This document shows, piece by piece, positions 6,512 through 10,634 of a stretch of DNA of 10,634 nucleotides (positions within the stretch are counted from its first letter, which is position 1; every line of letters begins with the position of its first letter). Under the pieces are notes generated by a model that saw nothing but the letters and a program-made list of their open reading frames with translations, had not been told where the DNA came from and did not search any database. Source of the DNA: Pseudomonadota bacterium. GTDB taxonomy: Bacteria; SAR324; NAC60-12. Where the stretch lies: assembly GCA_014381795.1 (NCBI GenBank), contig JACNKY010000223.1:1-10634 (forward strand), written 5' to 3'. The position numbers and the translations under genes are program-made.

Positions 6512-7954
6512 ATGCCTCTTCAAATTTACAACACGCTTACTGGTCAAAAAGAACCTTTCAAACCGGTTCATGAAGGCCGGACCTCACTCTATGTTTGCGG
6601 CCCTACCGTTTACAGCGACAGTCATCTCGGTCACGCTAAAACCTATGTTAGTTTTGATATAATTGTGCGTTATCTGCGTTATTGCGGATTCAAAACCTTT
6701 TATGTGCAAAACATTACTGATGTGGGGCACTTGTTGGGTGATGACGATGAAGGGGAGGATAAGTTACTTAAACGCGCTCGTGAATTGGAACAGGAGCCGA
6801 TGGCGGTTGCGGAAAATTTTGCACGCAGGCATTTTGAAGTGATGGACCGGTTGGGTGTGATTCGTCCGGATATTAGTCCACGGGCGACAGGGCATATTCC
6901 AGAACAACTGGAAGCAATCGAAAAATTGATTGAACTGGACCTGGCTTATGAAGCAAATGGTTCAGTTTATTTTGATATTAGCAAAGATCCAAAATACGGT
7001 GAACTTTCAAACCGTATCGTTGAAGAGATGCAGGGCGGAGCGCGAATAGAAGTACGTTCGGAAAAGCGTCATCCCGGAGACTTTGCTCTTTGGAAACGTG
7101 CGGAAAGTGGCCACCTGATGCGCTGGCGTGATCCATACAGCGGATGGGGCTATCCCGGTTGGCACACAGAATGTGTGGTAATGAGTACACGTTATCTGGG
7201 TGAGGAATTTGACATTCACGGTGGTGGAATGGATTTAAAATTTCCGCATCATGAATGCGAAATCGCACAGGCCAGAGGACTTGCAAAACCGTTTGCGCGT
7301 AACTGGATGCACTCCAACATGCTGACCATTGAAGGTAAAAAAATGAGTAAGTCCAGCGGAAATTTTGTAACCCTGCTGGAATTATTTGAAAGATATGATC
7401 CGTTGATTGTTCGTTATTTTATTGCTGCGAGTCATTACCGTTCTGTCGTGGATTTCAGTGAAAACGCCATAGGTGCTGCCGGTTCTTCGCTGAAGCGTCT
7501 GCATCAAACAGTCCGTAATCTTCGCAAATGCAAAACCGCCGGAGTGGAAGTTTCCGGGAAATATTTTGAAGATTATCGCAGACGTTTTTGTGAAGCGATG
7601 GACGATGATTTTTCGACACCGCAGGCATTTGCGGTACTGTTTGATTTAAGCCGTGAAGCAAATAATTTACTCGCCGAAAAAAGTCCTGATCCGCAAGCAG
7701 TTGCTGATGCAGAATATTTATTTTCTACTTTAGGCGGAGGTGTTCTTGGGATAATTCCGGAGACACTCGATGATGTACAGACTGATCTACGTCTGAATGA
7801 GGTGATGGAAATCCTACTTGAACTGCGTGCTAACTTTCGTAAAAATAAAGATTTTGAGAGTGCTGATCTGATCCGTGAACGTCTGGAAGATTTGGGTATT
7901 GTTTTCAAAGATTCAGCGGAAGGAACAACCTGGGAGATGACAGACAAAAACTAA
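6512..7954 (+). CDS. cysS: Cysteinyl-tRNA synthetase
   Basis: Class I aminoacyl-tRNA synthetase charging tRNA-Cys with cysteine in the cytoplasm; 480 residues from this start. The HIGH motif is HLGH (38-41) and the KMSKS motif is intact (277-281, within EGKKMSKSSGNF). The zinc site is complete: Cys29 (YVCGPTVY), Cys221 (WHTEC), His246 and Glu250 (FPHHECEIA), with the same 25- and 4-residue spacings as E. coli C209-H234-E238. The region NITDVGHLLGDDDEGEDK is the form seen in Bacteroidota and others. Two starts are possible: a GTG at 6491, overlapping nuoM by 8 bases, or this ATG. I chose the ATG because MPLQIYNTLT is where the family normally begins and AGGAAA lies at 6505-6510. Tight spacing suggests co-transcription with nuoM. 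Confidence 0.96.
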   Translation: MPLQIYNTLTGQKEPFKPVHEGRTSLYVCGPTVYSDSHLGHAKTYVSFDIIVRYLRYCGFKTFYVQNITDVGHLLGDDDEGEDKLLKRARELEQEPMAVAENFARRHFEVMDRLGVIRPDISPRATGHIPEQLEAIEKLIELDLAYEANGSVYFDISKDPKYGELSNRIVEEMQGGARIEVRSEKRHPGDFALWKRAESGHLMRWRDPYSGWGYPGWHTECVVMSTRYLGEEFDIHGGGMDLKFPHHECEIAQARGLAKPFARNWMHSNMLTIEGKKMSKSSGNFVTLLELFERYDPLIVRYFIAASHYRSVVDFSENAIGAAGSSLKRLHQTVRNLRKCKTAGVEVSGKYFEDYRRRFCEAMDDDFSTPQAFAVLFDLSREANNLLAEKSPDPQAVADAEYLFSTLGGGVLGIIPETLDDVQTDLRLNEVMEILLELRANFRKNKDFESADLIRERLEDLGIVFKDSAEGTTWEMTDKN

Positions 7955-7997
7955 GTTGAATGTCTGTGTCAAAAACTCTAAACAAGGTTAATTTGCT

Positions 7998-9770
7998 ATG
8001 AAGGAAGTACAATCACGTCATATCGCAAGGCGGCTTTTTGACCTTATTGCTCCGCTCAAAGGCTGGGTTATTTTCAGCATTTTCTGTATGGCAGGTTACA
8101 ATATTTTCACTGCTGCTCCTGCCTATTATGCCAAAGATATTGTTGACGCGATTGCTTATGGTGATAATCCCGAACTCAAACAGTATTTTCTGGTCGGTCT
8201 CGGCTTGATGATTGTTTTTGCGATCAAGGGTTTGTTCTTTTTTGGTCACAATTACAGCGTAGGTCACCTTGTCCAAAGCCTCATTGTAAAACTGAGACAA
8301 CAGCTTTTTGACCACCTCGTTAATCTTTCTCTCACCTTTTTTACACGTTCCAAAACCGGAGATCTTATTTCACGTTTCACCAATGATCTGCAGGTTTTCC
8401 AAAACATGTTGCAGGTTGGAGTCACTGGACCTTTCCGCGACATTCCGCAATTTTTTCTTTTGCTGGGCATTATGTTTTACCGCAGTTGGCAATTGGCATT
8501 TGTAACCTTGATTCTGATTCCGATTGCAGTCTTTTTTATCCAGATTTTTGGTCAGCGTAACAAGATCGCAGTTAGTAAGAGGCAAATCAGTTTTGGCGGA
8601 TTGACCAGTTTGCTGGTGGAAACGATTTCCGGTGTACGTGTGGTAAAAGCTTTTGGAATGGAAAAGTATGAAAGCAAACGTTTCAAAGCAGCCAACGATG
8701 ATCTTTATAAGAATCACATGCGCTCAGTTATGATAGATTCTTACTCTTATCCGATCATCGAAATAATCGGTGCCGCCGCCGGAGCAGCGATTGTGGCTTA
8801 TGGAGGTTATCTTATCATCAACGATCAAATCACTCCTGGCGATTTTACGTCGTTTGTGATCAGTTTTTTTATGTTGAATGAACCGGTAAAAAAGCTGAAC
8901 GGTTTCAATTTAAAACTGCAGGAAGGTTTTGCTGCAGTACGTAGAATTTTTGACATTCTGGATGTTGAAGATGAAATTGTCACTTCACCGAATGCTAAAA
9001 AAATAACCCACTTTAAACAGGAAATAAAGCTCAATATTAAGGCTTTTCATTATCCTGAACAAGATGTGCCTGCGGTCAGGGACTTTAAGCTCAGTGTACA
9101 GAAAGGTGAAGCAGTGGCTCTCGTCGGCAGTAGTGGTTCAGGTAAAACGACAGTTGCAAATTTAATCCCACGTTTTTACGACATCACCAGAGGAGAAGTC
9201 TGCATAGACGGTCATGATTTACGTGATCTGGATTTGATTTCACTGCGTAAATTGATTGCGATTGTGACTCAGGATACTATCCTGTTTAACGATACCATTG
9301 CGAGTAATATTACTTATGGGCAGCCGGATTGCTCAAAAGAAAGGATGTATGCCGCAGCACGAGCGGCAAACGCACATTTATTCATTACAGAGCAGCCTGA
9401 AGGTTACGAGACAGTGATAGGCGAAAAAGGTGGGCGACTTTCCGGAGGACAAAGGCAGCGAATTTCTATTGCACGTGCTTTGGTTAAAGACGCGCCGATT
9501 CTTATTTTGGATGAAGCTACCTCTGCACTTGATTCAGAATCGGAAATTGAAGTGCAGCAGGCAATTGAGCATTTAATGGAAAACCGCACCACGATCGTGA
9601 TAGCGCACCGGCTTTCGACAATCCGTAACGCAAACAGGATTTGTGTGATGGAGAACGGGCAGATAGTTGAACATGGTACACACGATGAACTTCTTTCAAA
9701 AGAAGGACGTTACCAGCAGTTGTATGAAATGCAGTTTCAGGATCAGACGAATGGCTCAGTCTCAGCATAA
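7998..9770 (+). CDS. msbA: Lipid A export ABC transporter, MsbA type (fused permease/ATPase)
   Basis: A 590-residue half-transporter that, as a homodimer in the inner membrane, flips lipid A-core across the bilayer using ATP. The N-terminal exporter domain (about 1-330) has six predicted helices, including segments near 22-42, 63-85, 150-182 and 253-295. The ATPase domain follows: Walker A GSSGSGKTT (377-385), Q-loop Gln425 (VTQDTILFNDTI), signature LSGGQ (481-485), Walker B ILILDE (501-506), D-loop SALD, and H-loop His537 (IVIAHRLST). All are intact. The ATG has AAGG about ten bases upstream. It follows cysS after 43 bases with no terminator. MsbA and other ABCB-type lipid exporters are hard to tell apart by sequence alone; length and the single-chain layout favour MsbA. 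Confidence 0.88.
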   Translation: MKEVQSRHIARRLFDLIAPLKGWVIFSIFCMAGYNIFTAAPAYYAKDIVDAIAYGDNPELKQYFLVGLGLMIVFAIKGLFFFGHNYSVGHLVQSLIVKLRQQLFDHLVNLSLTFFTRSKTGDLISRFTNDLQVFQNMLQVGVTGPFRDIPQFFLLLGIMFYRSWQLAFVTLILIPIAVFFIQIFGQRNKIAVSKRQISFGGLTSLLVETISGVRVVKAFGMEKYESKRFKAANDDLYKNHMRSVMIDSYSYPIIEIIGAAAGAAIVAYGGYLIINDQITPGDFTSFVISFFMLNEPVKKLNGFNLKLQEGFAAVRRIFDILDVEDEIVTSPNAKKITHFKQEIKLNIKAFHYPEQDVPAVRDFKLSVQKGEAVALVGSSGSGKTTVANLIPRFYDITRGEVCIDGHDLRDLDLISLRKLIAIVTQDTILFNDTIASNITYGQPDCSKERMYAAARAANAHLFITEQPEGYETVIGEKGGRLSGGQRQRISIARALVKDAPILILDEATSALDSESEIEVQQAIEHLMENRTTIVIAHRLSTIRNANRICVMENGQIVEHGTHDELLSKEGRYQQLYEMQFQDQTNGSVSA

Positions 9771-9792
9771 ACCGCTAGTTTCAGCGCGGTTT
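9769..9792 (+). terminator. Hairpin just after msbA
   Basis: AAACCGC (9769-9775) and GCGGTTT (9786-9792) form a perfect 7-bp stem around a 10-base loop, beginning within the msbA stop codon. What follows is GAAAATG rather than a T-run, so it is a weak candidate for an intrinsic terminator. Confidence 0.4.
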
Positions 9793-9826
9793 GAAAATGT
9801 TAGGATGAACCAGCAATGAAAAAATT

Positions 9827-10350
9827 ATGGATAATAAAATTCTTGATATAGGCTGTGGTCCGTCAAGAGTTCAAAATTCATGTGGTCTTGATATTTTTCA
9901 GTATCCGGAAGTGGATCAGATTCTGAACCGGAACAATGTTCTTCGGGGATTTGCCTGCAGATAATTTTTAAACTATTTATGCGAATCATGTAATCGAACA
10001 TGTAGCATCTATACCGGAATTCATGAATGAAGTGCATGGTATTGCAAAAAAAGAGCAACGGTTCAGGTAGCGACGTAGCACGTTTCATCCATCGATTGAT
10101 ATTCAGATCCGACTCACCACTGGCATCTTTCAAGTGAATGGCATGTGATCATGACCGATTCGTATTTGCAGACACAAGTCTCGTGCTTCACTCACCTGAA
10201 AACTACAATAAGTTATTTGCAAAAGCGAATTTCCCTTTATTCCTAAGGATAATCATTAAACTCAAGGGAATTAATTGGTGGGACAAAACGGTCTTTTGTC
10301 TTAAGAGCGAAAAATATCGAAAGAAAAAACTCATGGTTGAGAAAAACTGA
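9827..10350 (+). pseudogene. Decayed class I SAM-dependent methyltransferase
   Basis: This stretch has no intact ORF, yet pieces of one methyltransferase family read in order across the plus-strand frames. From 9827: MDNKILDIGCGPSR...GLDIFQYPEVD, with the SAM-binding glycine motif ILDIGCG. From about 9942 in another frame: FGDLPADNF, stop at 9969, then TIYANHVIEHVASIPEFMNE (the D/N-H-V-I-E-H motif and helix). After a seven-A run (10046-10052) the first frame resumes: ATVQVAT, stop 10076, HVSSID, stop 10097, YSDPTHHWHLSSEW. A third frame then gives KANFPLFLRIIIKLKGINWW, and a last shift gives FVLRAKNIE near 10295. That makes three internal stops plus at least four frame changes. The neighbouring genes are clean, so true decay is likelier than sequencing error. 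An ATG at 9816 with AGGA upstream may be the original start. The target is unknown. Confidence 0.8.
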
Positions 10351-10432
10351 TAATCTCATTATTTACGACAGCATTACAACTTTTAATCTGCTAGAGATAG
10401 CTTATGTTAAACCTTTAATAAGATATAAAAAT

Positions 10433-10634
10433 ATGAGTAAATCCTACGTTATCCAGCAAGCACCGTTTGTGGTACCAACAACAGACGGTAAACTAATTGA
10501 GGAGCATGTTGGGCGGGTGATCAGCAATGAACCTGGACTCAGCATCGCACACATGGTCGCGCCTTCAGGATGGAGTGAGCCTTTTCAAACTCCGGAATTT
10601 GATGAATACACGATGCTTGTCCGCGGACGCAAAC
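10433..10634 (+). CDS. Cupin-domain protein, 5' part (runs off window)
   Basis: The first 67 codons of a plus-strand gene, MSKSYVIQQAPFVVPTTDGK..., continuing past the window end. IAHMVAPSGWSEPFQTPEF followed by DEYTMLVRGRK is the first strand pair of a small cupin barrel, as in single-domain cupin proteins of unknown function. The usual metal-binding histidines of cupin motif 1 are not apparent: the stretch reads GWSEPFQTPEFDEY. The second cupin motif lies outside. The 82 bases between the broken methyltransferase and this ATG are AT-rich, with no clear Shine-Dalgarno or promoter. Confidence 0.75.
   Translation, partial: MSKSYVIQQAPFVVPTTDGKLIEEHVGRVISNEPGLSIAHMVAPSGWSEPFQTPEFDEYTMLVRGRK

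Noticed and set aside
8370..8717. 115-codon minus-strand frame inside msbA
   Set aside because: Antisense to a clear ABC exporter domain, with no recognisable motif.
9825..10133. 102-codon minus-strand frame opposite the broken methyltransferase
   Set aside because: The plus strand carries ordered methyltransferase motifs, while this frame has none; it is a chance opening in decayed DNA.
10138..10350. 70-codon plus-strand frame as an independent small gene
   Set aside because: Its middle (FPLFLRIIIKLKGINWW) continues the methyltransferase pattern in a shifted frame, so it is a fragment of the pseudogene.
1..10634. tRNA genes, CRISPR arrays, insertion sequences, attachment sites, toxin-antitoxin or phage genes
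   Set aside because: None seen by reading: no cloverleaf-like sequence, no regularly spaced repeats beyond the two-unit hairpin repeat, and no transposase, integrase or small paired genes.

Overview
The window reads as an ordinary chromosomal segment of a Gram-negative bacterium, moderately AT-rich (roughly 40-45% GC by eye). MsbA, the lipid A flippase, and a proton-pumping complex I subunit point to an outer-membrane-bearing, respiring cell. The cysteinyl-tRNA synthetase carries the 'TDVGHL...DEGEDK' form of its N-terminal region, which is common in Bacteroidota-like (FCB) and some other lineages. Most genes have only weak Shine-Dalgarno sequences. I cannot name the organism. No tRNA, rRNA, CRISPR array, transposase or phage gene is visible.

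Layout. Positions 1-245 hold no convincing gene, only one doubtful 25-codon ORF. Positions 246-2784 form a tight plus-strand operon: a YbfF-like alpha/beta hydrolase, a second alpha/beta hydrolase of the SERHL type, and an RDD-family membrane protein, each joined to the next by a 4-base ATGA overlap. It converges on dut (dUTPase, 2800-3246, minus strand), whose likely start is TTG. The region between dut and the next gene (3247-3427) contains two tandem hairpin-plus-tail units with a 39-base period. From 3428 to 4729 lies a 433-residue protein I do not recognise. The order of a few short patterns in it faintly resembles BshC, the cysteine-adding enzyme of bacillithiol synthesis. A stem-loop covers its stop codon.

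Positions 4933-9770 carry nuoM, cysS and msbA on the plus strand with close spacing. nuoM stands here without nuoL or nuoN, so it is detached from the usual nuo cluster. A hairpin follows msbA.

Positions 9827-10350 hold a decayed class I SAM-dependent methyltransferase: recognisable family motifs are spread over all three plus-strand frames with several internal stops. An 82-base AT-rich gap then leads into the 5' part of a cupin-domain protein that runs off the window.

No clear novel multi-gene system is visible. The items most worth a second look are the unknown 433-residue protein, the broken methyltransferase, the orphan nuoM, and the hairpin repeat upstream of dut.
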